Shown: in pieces, positions 16,136 to 25,882 of the stretch
Position numbering within the stretch: position 1 is the first letter of the stretch
Layout of the letters: each line of letters starts with the position of its first letter
Origin: Sphingobium scionense
GTDB lineage: Bacteria; Pseudomonadota; Alphaproteobacteria; Sphingomonadales; Sphingomonadaceae
Length of the DNA: 64,000 bases
Direction of reading: 5' to 3'
Assembly: GCF_014197035.1 (NCBI RefSeq)
Contig: NZ_JACIEU010000009.1
Span: forward strand, 62,001 to 126,000
Notes under the pieces: generated by a model
Databases searched by the model: none
The model's input: the letters and a program-made list of their open reading frames with translations, nothing else
What the model was told of the DNA's origin: nothing
Position numbers and translations under genes: made by a program

Positions 16136-16581
16136 AGGCAGGCGATAGCGGCGCTTATGAGAGCCGCGTACGTTTGAATCAGATGAGCCGCTCAAGGCAG
16201 ATCGAGGGCAAAAGCGCCACAAATCCGGACGTTGACCAAATCCTGCGTTCTTCTTCCTGAGGTGGCGGGTGGAGCACCGCATGAAGCTCGCACGTCCGCT
16301 TATGCGCCTCCTTCGCTCGTGACCCAACGCTCCGCGTACGGGCGTAAGCAGTAGCGCTCGCGGCCAGAGTTGGCGGTGAAGAGCGGAGAGCGGCGGCTTC
16401 GGGCGGTTCTAAGATAGTATGAGCGGCGATACATATTCGTTATGTTTGTCCTGCACGGGGCACCATTTTCACAAATCGGCATAATTTCGGCGTGGCGCTG
16501 CATCCCGCCATGTCGCCGGGCTGGGTATCGTCCTGATCGACCGTGCTTGACCATTGGGTGCATCTGCTCAATCCTGCACCG
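16136..16581. other. Gene-free junction between the accessory block and the rut cluster
   Basis: No convincing coding frame, RNA gene or terminator was found in these 446 bases. Short open frames exist on both strands, among them one on the reverse strand rich in Arg and Ser, but none has a start with a ribosome site or a recognisable product. The stretch separates the decay-rich first 16 kb from a compact set of catabolic genes. It may be the edge of a transferred segment, though no repeats or integrase traces were seen. Confidence 0.4.
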
Positions 16582-17316
16582 GTGAGCGAAGCAATCGTCG
16601 ATCCCGCCCCGTCCCGTTCCGGCCCCTCCGTGGTGCTGCCGGCGCGCCCCGAAGCGATCCGGCTCGATGCCGCGACGACGGCGCTGATCGTCGTCGACAT
16701 GCAGAACGCCTATGCCAGCAAGGGCGGCTATGTCGACGAGGCTGGCTTCGACGTCGGCCCGGCGGCGGGCGTCATTCCCCGGATCGCGGAGGTCGTCGAT
16801 GTGGCGCGGGCTGCGGGCATGCCGGTGATCTTCCTGCAGAATGGCTGGGATAGTGGCTATGTCGAGGCGGGCACGCCGCTGTCGCCCAACTGGCACAAGT
16901 CCAATGCGCTCAAGACCATGCGGGCGCGGCCGGACCTGGCGGGCAAATTCCTGGCGCGCGGCGGATGGGATTATGAACTGGTGGAGGCGCTGGCGCCCCG
17001 CGAGAACGACCTGCGCGTCCACAAGCCGCGCTATTCCGCCTTCTTCAATTCGCAACTGGATAGTGTGCTGCGCGCGCGTGGCATCCGCACCCTGGTCTTT
17101 ACCGGCATCGCCACCAATGTCTGCGTGGAATCGACCCTGCGCGACGGCTTCCATCTCGAATATTTCGGCGTGCTGCTGGAAGATGCGGTGCATCATCTGG
17201 GGCCGGACTTCATCCGCGAGGCCAGCCTCTACAATGTCGAGAAATTCTTCGGCTGGGTGAGCACTGTCGCCGATTTCCGCACCGCCATCGGCCAGCTTCC
17301 GCCCAAGGAGATCTGA
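16582..17316 (+). CDS. rutB: Ureidoacrylate amidohydrolase RutB
   Basis: Encodes about 244 residues of the isochorismatase-like cysteine hydrolase fold. It follows E. coli RutB closely along its length: [17 protein letters not shown] (catalytic Asp), [30 protein letters not shown] (catalytic Lys), [18 protein letters not shown] (catalytic Cys) and FFGWVS. The enzyme cleaves (peroxy)ureidoacrylate to carbamate and aminoacrylate in the Rut uracil pathway. The start is uncertain: GTG at 16582 was chosen; a GTG at 16543 would add 13 residues. The stop overlaps the rutC start (TGATG). Confidence 0.93.
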   Translation: MSEAIVDPAPSRSGPSVVLPARPEAIRLDAATTALIVVDMQNAYASKGGYVDEAGFDVGPAAGVIPRIAEVVDVARAAGMPVIFLQNGWDSGYVEAGTPLSPNWHKSNALKTMRARPDLAGKFLARGGWDYELVEALAPRENDLRVHKPRYSAFFNSQLDSVLRARGIRTLVFTGIATNVCVESTLRDGFHLEYFGVLLEDAVHHLGPDFIREASLYNVEKFFGWVSTVADFRTAIGQLPPKEI

Positions 17317-17699
17317 TGCCCTTCGAACCGATCAATCCGCCCCAGTTCCCGACGCCGATCGCCCCCTATTCGGCGGGCGCGAAGGCCGGGAATACGGTCT
17401 ATGTCTCGGGCGTTCTGGCGCTGGGCGAAGGCGGCACGGTGCTGCATGTCGGCAATGCCGCCGCGCAGACCCGCCATGTGCTGGAGGTCATCAGGATCAC
17501 GGTCGAGGCGGCCGGCGGCACCATGGCGGACATTGCCATGAACCATATCTTCCTCAAGGATCTGGACGACTACGCGGCCTTCAACGCCGTCTATGCCGAA
17601 TATTTTCCCGGCGACAAGCCGGCGCGCTACTGCATCAAGTGCGAGTTGGTGAAGCCCGATTGCCTGGTCGAGATCGCCTCGGTCGCGCATCTTGGCTGA
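17316..17699 (+). CDS. rutC: RutC, RidA-family aminoacrylate deaminase/peracid reductase
   Basis: Encodes 127 residues of the RidA (YjgF/YER057c/UK114) family. N-terminal [20 protein letters not shown], the central [18 protein letters not shown] and the C-terminal [23 protein letters not shown] match RutC. The ligand-binding Arg is present in PARYC. It acts on the aminoacrylate product of RutB. The ATG overlaps the rutB stop, and the rutD TTG start lies inside its last codons. Confidence 0.93.
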   Translation: MPFEPINPPQFPTPIAPYSAGAKAGNTVYVSGVLALGEGGTVLHVGNAAAQTRHVLEVIRITVEAAGGTMADIAMNHIFLKDLDDYAAFNAVYAEYFPGDKPARYCIKCELVKPDCLVEIASVAHLG

Positions 17700-18474
17700 G
17701 GCCGCCGGCCTCTATTATGAAACCCACGGGCGCGCGGACGCCCCGCCGCTGATCCTGTCGAGCGGGCTTGGCGGATCGGCCAGCTATTGGGCGCCGAACA
17801 TCCCGGCGCTGGCGGAGCATTTCCATGTCATCGCCTATGACCATCGCGGCACCGGCCGCAGCGACCGGAGATTGCCGGAAACCACCTCGGTCGAGGATAT
17901 GGCGGGCGACGTCATCGCCCTGATGGATGCCCTGGGCATCGAACGCGCGCATTTCATCGGCCATGCGCTGGGCGGCGCGATCGGCGTCGAAACCGCGATC
18001 CGCACCGGACGGATCGACCGGCTGGTCGTCATCAACGGCTGGCGGACCTTGTCACCACATAGCCGCCGCTGCTTTGCCGCCCGGCTCGCGCTGCTGCATG
18101 GTGCGGGCGCGCGCGCCTTCCTCGAAGCCCAGCCGCTGTTCCTCTATCCGCCCGACTGGATCGCGGCGCATGATGCCGATCTGACGGCGGACCTCGATCA
18201 TCATTTGGCCGGCTTTCCTGGTGTGGAAACCACCGCCGGGCGGATTGCCGCCGTGCAGGCCTATGCGCCCGATCCGGGCGGACTGGCTGCGCTCGAAAAT
18301 ATGCTGGTCATCGCCACGCGCGACGATTTCCTGGTGCCCTTCGTCACGGCGCTGGACCTGGCCGCGCCGGTCAGCGGCGCCAGGGTCGCCACGCTGGACT
18401 GGGGTGGTCACGCCTGCAACGCGACCGACCCCGATGCTTTTCACCGCCTCGTCCTCCCCTTCCTCAGGAGTTGA
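17692..18474 (+). CDS. rutD: RutD, alpha/beta-hydrolase-fold protein of uracil catabolism
   Basis: Encodes 260 residues from a TTG start at 17692 that overlaps rutC by 8 bp. Typical features: [11 protein letters not shown] (oxyanion-hole loop), [18 protein letters not shown] where a nucleophile elbow would be, [12 protein letters not shown] and GGHACN near the C-terminus. The elbow carries Ala instead of a Ser nucleophile, as I recall also for E. coli RutD. RutD is thought to speed carbamate or aminoacrylate breakdown in the Rut pathway. Downstream, an AGGAG for rutA lies in its last codons. Confidence 0.9.
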   Translation: MAEAAGLYYETHGRADAPPLILSSGLGGSASYWAPNIPALAEHFHVIAYDHRGTGRSDRRLPETTSVEDMAGDVIALMDALGIERAHFIGHALGGAIGVETAIRTGRIDRLVVINGWRTLSPHSRRCFAARLALLHGAGARAFLEAQPLFLYPPDWIAAHDADLTADLDHHLAGFPGVETTAGRIAAVQAYAPDPGGLAALENMLVIATRDDFLVPFVTALDLAAPVSGARVATLDWGGHACNATDPDAFHRLVLPFLRS

Positions 18475-18478
18475 AGCC

Positions 18479-19546
18479 ATGCAGGTCGGCGTTTTCGTTC
18501 CCATCAACAATAATGGCTGGCTGATCAGCGAGAACGCCCCGCAATATCTGCCGAGCTTCGATCTCAACAAGGAAATCGCCCAGCGGGCCGAGAAATACGG
18601 CCTCGATTTCCTGCTGTCGATGATCAAGCTGCGCGGCTTTGGCGGCAAGACGCAATTCTGGGAATATGGGCTGGAAAGCTTCACGCTGATGGCCGGCCTT
18701 GCGGCGGTGACGGAGAAGATCAAGATCTTCGCCACCTGTCCCACGCTCATCATCCCGCCCGCCTTTGCCGCGCGCATGTGCAACACCATCGACAGCATCA
18801 GCCATGGACGGTTCGGGCTGAACCTCATCACCGGCTGGCAGCCGCCCGAATATACCCAAATGGGGCTTTGGCCGGGGGACGAGCATTTCCGCAATCGCTA
18901 TGATGTGCTCGACGAATATGCCCGCGTGCTGCGGGAATTGTGGGAGAACGGTCGGTCGGACTTCAAGGGCCAATATTACCAGATGGACGACTGCCTGGTC
19001 CGCCCCCAGCCGCAGGCCGACATGAAGATCATCTGCGCCGGATCGTCCGACGCGGGGCTGGCCTTCTCGGCCAAATGGGCGGACTATGCCTTTTGCCTGG
19101 GCAAGGGCGTCAACACGCCGACCGCCTTCGCCTTCAACAATGATCGTCTTGCCAAGTTCACGGCGCAGACGGGCCGCGCCGTGTCGGTGTTCGTGCTGGT
19201 CATGGTGATCGCGGCGGAGACGGACGAGGAAGCCATGGCGAAATGGCAAAGCTATAATGACGGGGTCGATATCGAGGCGATCGCCTGGCTGGCCGACCAG
19301 GGCGCGAAGGATAAAGTCAACACCGACACCAACGTGCGCCAGCTTGCTGCGCCCGAAGGGGCGGTGAACATAAACATGGGCACTTTGGTCGGCAGCTATG
19401 CCAGCGTGGCACGGATGCTGGACGAGATGGCACAGGTGCCCAACACCGGCGGCGTGCTGCTCACCTTCGACGATTTCCTGGAAGGGGTGGAGGCGTTCGG
19501 CACGCGCATCCAGCCGCTGATGAAGAGCCGCGCCGGGACGTCATAA
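18479..19546 (+). CDS. rutA: Pyrimidine monooxygenase RutA
   Basis: Encodes 355 residues of the bacterial luciferase-like, FMN-dependent family. RutA landmarks include [50 protein letters not shown] and [15 protein letters not shown]. The enzyme opens the uracil ring using FMNH2 and O2. In E. coli rutA is the first gene of rutABCDEFG; here it is the last of a B-C-D-A order. No rutF flavin reductase, rutE or rutG transporter is found nearby, so reduced flavin must come from elsewhere. An AGGAG lies 9 bp upstream. Confidence 0.94.
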   Translation: MQVGVFVPINNNGWLISENAPQYLPSFDLNKEIAQRAEKYGLDFLLSMIKLRGFGGKTQFWEYGLESFTLMAGLAAVTEKIKIFATCPTLIIPPAFAARMCNTIDSISHGRFGLNLITGWQPPEYTQMGLWPGDEHFRNRYDVLDEYARVLRELWENGRSDFKGQYYQMDDCLVRPQPQADMKIICAGSSDAGLAFSAKWADYAFCLGKGVNTPTAFAFNNDRLAKFTAQTGRAVSVFVLVMVIAAETDEEAMAKWQSYNDGVDIEAIAWLADQGAKDKVNTDTNVRQLAAPEGAVNINMGTLVGSYASVARMLDEMAQVPNTGGVLLTFDDFLEGVEAFGTRIQPLMKSRAGTS

Positions 19547-19609
19547 CGGCCATTGCCTGGGATCGTCATCAGTGGCAGCTTCCCTCTGAAATCGTGGGGG
19601 AGGCCAGTC

Positions 19610-21697
19610 ATGCGTCAGCTATATGTTGCGATGTTGTTTGCCGGAGCGTCATCAATCATGTCGCCGGCGCTGGCGCATGATGGGCCGCAAAATACGGCCA
19701 CGACCGCATCCGGACCGGCGACCAAGGACCAGTTGATGACGCCGCCGTCGGACGCGCGGCATTACACGATCAGTTCGACCGCCGGGAAGCATGGCGATGT
19801 CTGGTCATGGCCGATGCCCGACGGCAGTACCGCCTATCGCATGTCGATGTCGCTGCGCGGCTGGGTGACGGAGACGGACGAGGTCATCGCGCTCGGCGCC
19901 GACAAGCAGCCCAGCAAGATCGCCATCAGGGGCTATACCGATACGGGCGACGCGACCGAGAATTTCAGCATCGATGCCGCCGGCACGGCGCATTGGAAGA
20001 CCGCCGTGGATGAGGGCAGCGCGCCCTCCGTGAACAAGCGCTACAACAGCTATGGCGGCCCTTGGCTCGCCATCGAGAAGGATGTGGATGCGCTGGTGGC
20101 TGCCGGCGCGAAGGGCTTCGACATGCTGCCGCGCGGCCATGCGACGCTGACGATCGGCAAGTCGGTGCAGATCGATGGCCCCACGGGGCCGGTGACGGTC
20201 AAGCTGGCTTTTATCGAGGGCTATGGCTTCTCGCCTGCTGCGGTCTGGCTCGACGCGCAGAACCGTTATTTTGGGCAGGCCGGGGTGATTTCGCTGCTGC
20301 CTGCGGGTTTCGAGGCGGCTGGTCCCAAGCTGAAGGATATTCAGGATGCGGCGACGGCGGCGATGGTCCGCGATGTCGCCCATCGCTTCCTCAGTCCTGC
20401 CAATCGCACGCCGACGCTGATCGACCATGTGCTGCTGTTCGATTCCGTCGCCGGCCAATATGTGCCCGACCAAGCCGTGCTGATTGCCGATGGCAAGGTC
20501 GCGGCTGTGGGGGCGGGGGGCAGCATCAAGGCGCCGGCCAACGCCACGCAGGTCGATGGCCGTGGCAAGACATTGACGCCCGGCCTGTGGGACGCCCATC
20601 GCCATGTCGGTGGCGATGACTGGAACCTGCTCCAGAATCTGGCCACCGGCATGACCAACTATCGCAGCCCCGGTTCGATGATCGATGAGACGCTGAGCAT
20701 CGAGAAGCGACAGGCAGCCGGTGACCTGCTGGCGCCCGTGGGCAAGGTGTCGGTGATCATCGACCGGAAAGACCCATTGGCGGCGCAGGGCGCGCTGACC
20801 GTGTCATCCGCTGATGAGGCGATCGAGGCGGTGCGCAAGATCAAGGCCGCAGGACTTTGGGGCGTCAAATTCTACACTTCGATGAACCCGGCCTGGATCG
20901 CGCCGGCTGCGGCCGAGGCGCACAGGCTGGGCCTGCATGTCCATGGCCATGTGCCGGCGGGCATGCGTCCGCTCGATGCGGTTCGCGCCGGCTATGATGA
21001 AGTGACCCACATCAACTTCATCATGATGCAGGCGATGCCGCAGGCAGTGGTCGACAAGGCGAACACGGCCGCGCGGCTGGAAGGGCCGGCCAGATATGGC
21101 AAGGATGTCGATCTCGACTCCCCGGCGATGACGGCCTTCTACGCGGAACTCGCCAAGCGGGGCACGATCATCGATCCGACATTGACGGTGTGGGAGCCGC
21201 TGATGACGTCGGACGGCAGCACGGTGGCGCCGGAATATTCGCCCTTTGTCGACATCGCGCCGCCGGCGGTTGCGCGCAGCTGGAAGATCGCGGGTTATCC
21301 GCTGTTCGACGGGCTGACGCGTGACGATTTCCGCAAGAGTTTTGCCAAGATGGTCGGCCTGGTCGGCAAGCTGCACCAGGCCGGCGTCCCGATCGTGGCC
21401 GGCACCGACGGCTGGGGACTGGAACTGGTCCGCGAGCTTGAGCTTTACAGGGACGCCGGCCTCAGCAACGCGCAGGCGCTGCAGACCGCCACGATCATTC
21501 CCGCGCGGATGACCGGCATGGACGATCGGACCGGATCGATCACGGTCGGCAAGTCGGCCGACATCATCCTGGTGGAAGGCGATGCCTCGCAGGATCTGGG
21601 TGCCCTGCGCCATGTGAATATGGTTTTCCTGAACGGCTATCGCCTGGATGGCGCGGCCCTGCGCCAGGCCAGCGGGATGACCGGGATGCCGCGCTAA
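19610..21697 (+). CDS. Secreted imidazolonepropionase-like amidohydrolase
   Basis: Encodes 695 residues. The ATG at 19610 has a GGGGGAGG ribosome site and opens a signal peptide ending ALAHD near residue 24. An N-terminal domain of about 230 residues of unknown type precedes an amidohydrolase domain. Metal-ligand motifs are DAHRHV near residue 329, HVHGHVP near 443, THIN near 464 and GTDGW near 605. The C-terminus has the usual GSITVGKSADIILVEGD. A deacylase or dipeptidase-type activity is likely but the substrate is unknown. It lies 63 bp after rutA and in front of a Lrp-family regulator. Confidence 0.85.
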   Translation: MRQLYVAMLFAGASSIMSPALAHDGPQNTATTASGPATKDQLMTPPSDARHYTISSTAGKHGDVWSWPMPDGSTAYRMSMSLRGWVTETDEVIALGADKQPSKIAIRGYTDTGDATENFSIDAAGTAHWKTAVDEGSAPSVNKRYNSYGGPWLAIEKDVDALVAAGAKGFDMLPRGHATLTIGKSVQIDGPTGPVTVKLAFIEGYGFSPAAVWLDAQNRYFGQAGVISLLPAGFEAAGPKLKDIQDAATAAMVRDVAHRFLSPANRTPTLIDHVLLFDSVAGQYVPDQAVLIADGKVAAVGAGGSIKAPANATQVDGRGKTLTPGLWDAHRHVGGDDWNLLQNLATGMTNYRSPGSMIDETLSIEKRQAAGDLLAPVGKVSVIIDRKDPLAAQGALTVSSADEAIEAVRKIKAAGLWGVKFYTSMNPAWIAPAAAEAHRLGLHVHGHVPAGMRPLDAVRAGYDEVTHINFIMMQAMPQAVVDKANTAARLEGPARYGKDVDLDSPAMTAFYAELAKRGTIIDPTLTVWEPLMTSDGSTVAPEYSPFVDIAPPAVARSWKIAGYPLFDGLTRDDFRKSFAKMVGLVGKLHQAGVPIVAGTDGWGLELVRELELYRDAGLSNAQALQTATIIPARMTGMDDRTGSITVGKSADIILVEGDASQDLGALRHVNMVFLNGYRLDGAALRQASGMTGMPR

Positions 21698-21751
21698 TCC
21701 GGCTTTCCACGTCTGTTGGCAACGCCTTGGTTTGCTGTTGTATTTCCTGTG

Positions 21752-21792
21752 GGCCGGGCGTCCCCCCGTGACCCCCGGCCGTTGCGGTTTTT
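21752..21792 (+). terminator. Probable rho-independent terminator after the amidohydrolase
   Basis: A seven-base stem, GGCCGGG (21752-21758) with CCCGGCC (21774-21780), encloses a 15-base loop and is followed within 10 bases by TTTTT. The loop is large, so strength is doubtful. Confidence 0.4.
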
Positions 21793-21902
21793 CCCCGTCG
21801 ATACGTTTGTCATCAGGGGATGGCGTCTGCTTTTTCAAGGGCAGGTCGCTATCTGCGCATGTTCACCGATCCGGGGCAATTTCTGCATAGCGGGGCTTTC
21901 CG

Positions 21903-22361
21903 ATGGCCATCGACGAGATTGATCGAAAGATACTCAGCAAGCTGCAGGTGGATGGTCGCATAACCAATCAGGACCTGGCGAAAGCCTGCAATCTTTCGCC
22001 ATCGGCCTGTTTCGACCGCACGCGCAAGCTGCGGGACAATGGTTATATCTCGTCCTATGTCGCGCTGCTCGACCCGCATCTGAACCAGCGGCCCTTGCTG
22101 ATCTTCATCGAAGTGCTGCTCAATCGGACAACCGGCGACATTTTCCGCCAGTTTGCCGAAGCGACGCGGCGGCAGCGGGACATATTGGAATGCCATATGG
22201 TGGCCGGCGGGTTCGACTATCTGATCAAGGTGCGGATGAAGGACATGGCCGCCTATCGGAAATTCCTGGCCGAGGAACTGGTCGACATGCCGGGGGTGCG
22301 CGAGACGCGGACCTATGCGGTGCTGGAAGAGGTCAAGTCGACGACGGCGCTGCCGCTATGA
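21903..22361 (+). CDS. Lrp/AsnC-family transcriptional regulator
   Basis: Encodes 152 residues. An N-terminal AsnC helix-turn-helix (MAIDEIDRKILSKLQVDGRI, TNQDLAKACNLSPSACFDR) is followed by a RAM ligand-binding domain (ECHMVAGGFDYLIKVRMKDM). Such regulators sense amino acids or small metabolites. It converges on two secreted amidohydrolase genes and a TonB receptor gene and follows a third amidohydrolase, so it probably controls this uptake and degradation cluster. No operator could be assigned. Confidence 0.92.
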   Translation: MAIDEIDRKILSKLQVDGRITNQDLAKACNLSPSACFDRTRKLRDNGYISSYVALLDPHLNQRPLLIFIEVLLNRTTGDIFRQFAEATRRQRDILECHMVAGGFDYLIKVRMKDMAAYRKFLAEELVDMPGVRETRTYAVLEEVKSTTALPL

Positions 22362-22364
22362 CAT

Positions 22365-22397
22365 GAAAGCGGCGCCCTTTTCCAGAGCGCCGCTTTC
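22365..22397. terminator. Bidirectional terminator between convergent genes
   Basis: GAAAGCGGCGC (22365-22375) pairs perfectly with GCGCCGCTTTC (22387-22397) around an 11-base loop containing TTTT. It lies between the regulator stop (22361) and the stop of the convergent amidohydrolase gene (22404), so it can serve both. Confidence 0.75.
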
Positions 22398-22403
22398 GAT
22401 CCA

Positions 22404-24095
22404 TTACATGGCGTTGGGATTGGCCGGGCTGGCGCCGGCCTGGCCGGTGCGCGCCTTTTCCGCCTTCACCATCTCGGCCACTTCGGCCAGCAGCTTCTTG
22501 GCATCATAAACGATGCCGTCCTTGATCGTGTAGCTGACGCCGCCGACCATTTCCTGCTTGTTGGTTTCCGGGTTCAGGCGCGAATGACCGGTGCCATAGA
22601 GCGTTTTGAGATTGGCCAGCGGGTTTTCCCTGGTGAGGACCATGTCGGCCAGCATGCCGACGCGCAGCACGCCGGTCGGCGGCGCCATGCCCTTGGGCTC
22701 ATAGAGGGTCTGCGAACCCCACATGGTGGCCGAGCGCATGATCTCGAGCGGCGAGAAGCCGGCTTCGCGCAACAGTTCCAGTTCCTCGATATAGGCGAAG
22801 CCATAGACCTTGTAGATGAAGCCGGAATCGGTGCCGACCGTCACCCGGCCACCGATATTCTTATAGTCGTTCACCAGCTTGAAATAATTGTTGTAGAATT
22901 TCTTCCACGCAAACTCGTTCTCGGTGCCCCAGTCGTAGAAATAGGAGCCGTGATTATCGCGGGTCGACTGGAAATAGGCCCAGAGCTGCGGCGTGGTGTA
23001 GAGGTTCTGCCAGTCGGCATTGCGCGCCCGCATCAGGTCGCGGGACGCGGCATAGATGTTCATCGTCGGGTCGAAGGTGACATGCTTCTCCTTCTGATGC
23101 TTCAGATAATCCCACCAGCGTTCGGATTCCGGCTCGACCGTCTGGTTCCAGATTTCCGCCACCTCGCCGAAGCGATGCTGTTCATTATTATAGTCATAGT
23201 CGGACGGAAAGCGCTGGATCGTCCCGTCCTTCAGCAGGGATTCGAAATGGCCATAATAATGGGTGACGGTGTCCAGCCCCGCTTCGGCCGCGTCATAGGC
23301 GTTGAAATTGGCGACGCCGGTCTGTGACAGATGGGCCGTGGTGCCCATCTTGTTCTTGTGCGCCTCGTCAATGGCGGCGGCGATGATCTGCGGCGTTTCC
23401 TCGGGCCGATTGAAGAATTTGATGCCGTCGATATTGTGCGCGGCGGCCCATTTGACCCAGGCGCGCGCCATGTCCGGACTGTCGATCGGCCCGCCGTCCC
23501 AGCCGGCGCCCAATGTCTGATAGTTGAAGATGCGCGGCGCTGCGATCTCGTTGGCGGCGGAGCGGTTCTTTTCCGAACTCGCGACGACCGGATCGGCCAG
23601 CGGCACGCCACGCACGGTGGTCACGCCATGGGCCAGCCACAGCTTGTAGGCATAGCTCATGTCCGGCGCCTTGTCGCTCGCCGGGGTGTGGACATGCATG
23701 TCGTTGAAGCCGGGCATCACATACATGCCGGTCGCGTCGATTTCATAATCGGCGTCGGTGGGCGTGCGCCCCTTCGCCTGCGGCAGGCCGGGCCAGCCGG
23801 CCTGAGTGATGGCGGTGATCTTGTTGCCTTCCACCACGATGTCATAGGGGCCACGCGGCGGCGCGCCGGTGCCGTCGATCAGGGTGGCGCCACGGATCAC
23901 CAGCTTGCGGAAGGGGCCGACATTGTCAGCGCTGCCGCGCGCCGGCGCGGGCACGAAGGTCGGCTTCTTGCCGTTGACGATGCCAGCCGCGCCGCCGACA
24001 TACCATTCGTCCGGATCATGCGCCTGGGAAGCGCTGGCGACCGTCATGAGGGCGAGCGCAGCAAGGCCCGACCGGATCAGCATCTTGTTCTTCAT
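22404..24095 (-). CDS. Secreted amidohydrolase (imidazolonepropionase-like), paralog 1
   Basis: Encodes 563 residues with a signal peptide (MKNKMLIRSGLAALALM...SQA). Amidohydrolase landmarks are GFNDMHVHTP near residue 134 (HxH metal ligands), HGVTTVRGV near 165, GTTAHLSQTG near 255, THYYGHFESL near 276 and GTDSGFIYKVYG near 430. It is closely similar over its whole length to the next gene upstream, at 24135-25799, so the pair arose by duplication. A periplasmic peptidase-like or N-acyl deacylase-like role is possible. Grouping with a TonB receptor suggests that it processes an imported substrate. Confidence 0.88.
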   Translation of the reverse strand: MKNKMLIRSGLAALALMTVASASQAHDPDEWYVGGAAGIVNGKKPTFVPAPARGSADNVGPFRKLVIRGATLIDGTGAPPRGPYDIVVEGNKITAITQAGWPGLPQAKGRTPTDADYEIDATGMYVMPGFNDMHVHTPASDKAPDMSYAYKLWLAHGVTTVRGVPLADPVVASSEKNRSAANEIAAPRIFNYQTLGAGWDGGPIDSPDMARAWVKWAAAHNIDGIKFFNRPEETPQIIAAAIDEAHKNKMGTTAHLSQTGVANFNAYDAAEAGLDTVTHYYGHFESLLKDGTIQRFPSDYDYNNEQHRFGEVAEIWNQTVEPESERWWDYLKHQKEKHVTFDPTMNIYAASRDLMRARNADWQNLYTTPQLWAYFQSTRDNHGSYFYDWGTENEFAWKKFYNNYFKLVNDYKNIGGRVTVGTDSGFIYKVYGFAYIEELELLREAGFSPLEIMRSATMWGSQTLYEPKGMAPPTGVLRVGMLADMVLTRENPLANLKTLYGTGHSRLNPETNKQEMVGGVSYTIKDGIVYDAKKLLAEVAEMVKAEKARTGQAGASPANPNAM

Positions 24096-24134
24096 TCTTT
24101 TCCCGTCCCTGTTGAATTATGATGTCCCGTCCCG

Positions 24135-25799
24135 TCAGGGATGGGGCAGCCCCTGTTCCGGCATGCCCATGCGCCGCTTTTCCGCAACGACCATGTCCGC
24201 GACATCCGCCAGCAATTTCTTCGCGTCATAGACGATGCCGTCCTTGACCGTGTAGCTGACGCCGCCCACCCGTTCGAGCCGCTGGGTCTGTTCGTTGAGG
24301 CGCAGCGTGCCGGTGCCGTAGAGCGTCTTGAAATTCTGCAGCGGATTTTCCTTGAGGATGACGAGGTCCGCCAGCTTGCCGACCCGGACCGTGCCGATCG
24401 GTGGCACTTCACCCCTGGGATCATATAGCGTCAGCGCGCCGTTCAGCGTCGCCGACTGGATCACCTGCGACGGATTGAAGCCCGCTTCCTGCAGCAGCTC
24501 CAGTTCCTGGACATAGCCAAAGCCATAGGGCTTGAAGATGAAGCCGGAGTCCGATCCGGTGGTCACGCGCCCGCCGATATTCTTGTAGTCGTTAATCAGG
24601 CGCATATATTTGTGGTAGAAATTTCGCCATTTCACCTCGATCGCGGTGGTCCAGTCGTAGAAATAGGAGCCGTGGTTCTCGCGCGAGGACATGTAGAAAT
24701 TCCACAGCTGCGGCATGGTATATTTGTCGTGCCAGTCGGCATTGCGCGCCAGCATCAGATCGCGGCCGGCAGCATAGATGGTCATGGTGGGATCGAAGGT
24801 GACATGATTGGCCTTCTGATGCTCCAGATAGGCCCACCAGCGGTCAGATCCCGGCTCGACGCTTTCTTCCGCCAGATTGGCGACATTGCCGAACCGGTCC
24901 TGCTCGTCGGCATAATTATAGTCGACCGGCCAGTTCTGGACCGGGCCATTCTTCAGCAGGGATTCGAAATGGCCGTAGAAATGGGTGACGGTGCCAAGGC
25001 CCGCATCGCCCGCTTGCTCGGCATTCATACGCCCCACGCCGATCTGGGACAGATGGGCCGTGGTGCCCAGCTTCAGCTTCTTCGCTTCGTCCATGATGGC
25101 GGCCATCACTTCGGGCGGCTGGTCCGGATCGTCCAGCAGCTTGATGCCGTCGATCCCCTGCTTGGCCGCCCATTGCACCCAGGCGCGGGCCTTTTCGGGG
25201 GTGTTGGTGCGGCCGCCGGTCCAGCCCTTGCCTTGCCCAGGCCGCTGATAGGCGAAGATGCGCGGCGCGACGATCTCGTTACGGGCGGAGCGTGCCCGTT
25301 CGCTCAGCGACACTTCCATCGGCGCGAGGTCGACGCCGCGCACGGTGGTGACGCCATGGGCGAGCCACAGCTTGTAGGAATAGGACAGGTCCGGCGCCTT
25401 GTCGTCGGTGGATCCATGGACATGCATGTCGATGAAGCCGGGCGTAACGAACATGCCGGTCGCGTCCAGTTCATAATCGGCGTCGGTCGGCGCGCGTCCC
25501 TGCTTGAACGGCAGGCCGGGCGTTCCGGCCGGCAATATGTCGGCGATGACGTCATTTTCGATCACAATGTCGACCGGGCCGCGCGGCGGCGCGCCACTGC
25601 CATCGATCAGGGTGACGCCGCGTATCACCATCTTGCGGAACGGGCCGGCGCCTTCTCCGACAGCGCGCGCCGGTGCGGGATTGGCGCCGGCGCGTGGCTT
25701 GACCGCTTCCACGGGCACCTTGGCGGGCTGGGCGATCGCCCCGCCGGCAGCCAGTGCGAGCAGCGAAAGGCCGGCGAAACACATGTGTCGCTTGAACAT
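24135..25799 (-). CDS. Secreted amidohydrolase (imidazolonepropionase-like), paralog 2
   Basis: Encodes 554 residues with a signal peptide (MFKRHMCFAGLSLLAL...AIAQ). Shared landmarks with its neighbour are FRKMVIRGVTLIDGSGAPPRG, GFIDMHVHGS near residue 126, GTTAHLSQIGVGRMN, THFYGHFESLL and GSDSGFIFKPYGF. The two genes are 39 bp apart in the same direction. The metal-ligand pattern is complete, so both copies are probably active, perhaps on different substrates. It lies between paralog 1 and the TonB-dependent receptor, which is the first gene of the group. Confidence 0.88.
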   Translation of the reverse strand: MFKRHMCFAGLSLLALAAGGAIAQPAKVPVEAVKPRAGANPAPARAVGEGAGPFRKMVIRGVTLIDGSGAPPRGPVDIVIENDVIADILPAGTPGLPFKQGRAPTDADYELDATGMFVTPGFIDMHVHGSTDDKAPDLSYSYKLWLAHGVTTVRGVDLAPMEVSLSERARSARNEIVAPRIFAYQRPGQGKGWTGGRTNTPEKARAWVQWAAKQGIDGIKLLDDPDQPPEVMAAIMDEAKKLKLGTTAHLSQIGVGRMNAEQAGDAGLGTVTHFYGHFESLLKNGPVQNWPVDYNYADEQDRFGNVANLAEESVEPGSDRWWAYLEHQKANHVTFDPTMTIYAAGRDLMLARNADWHDKYTMPQLWNFYMSSRENHGSYFYDWTTAIEVKWRNFYHKYMRLINDYKNIGGRVTTGSDSGFIFKPYGFGYVQELELLQEAGFNPSQVIQSATLNGALTLYDPRGEVPPIGTVRVGKLADLVILKENPLQNFKTLYGTGTLRLNEQTQRLERVGGVSYTVKDGIVYDAKKLLADVADMVVAEKRRMGMPEQGLPHP

Positions 25800-25882
25800 A
25801 TCATCCCCCTGTATCGATCATGGGGCCGCCTAAGGCCCCCGAAAAGGGAGGCGACCGACAGGGCCGCCCCCGTGTCAGGCGA

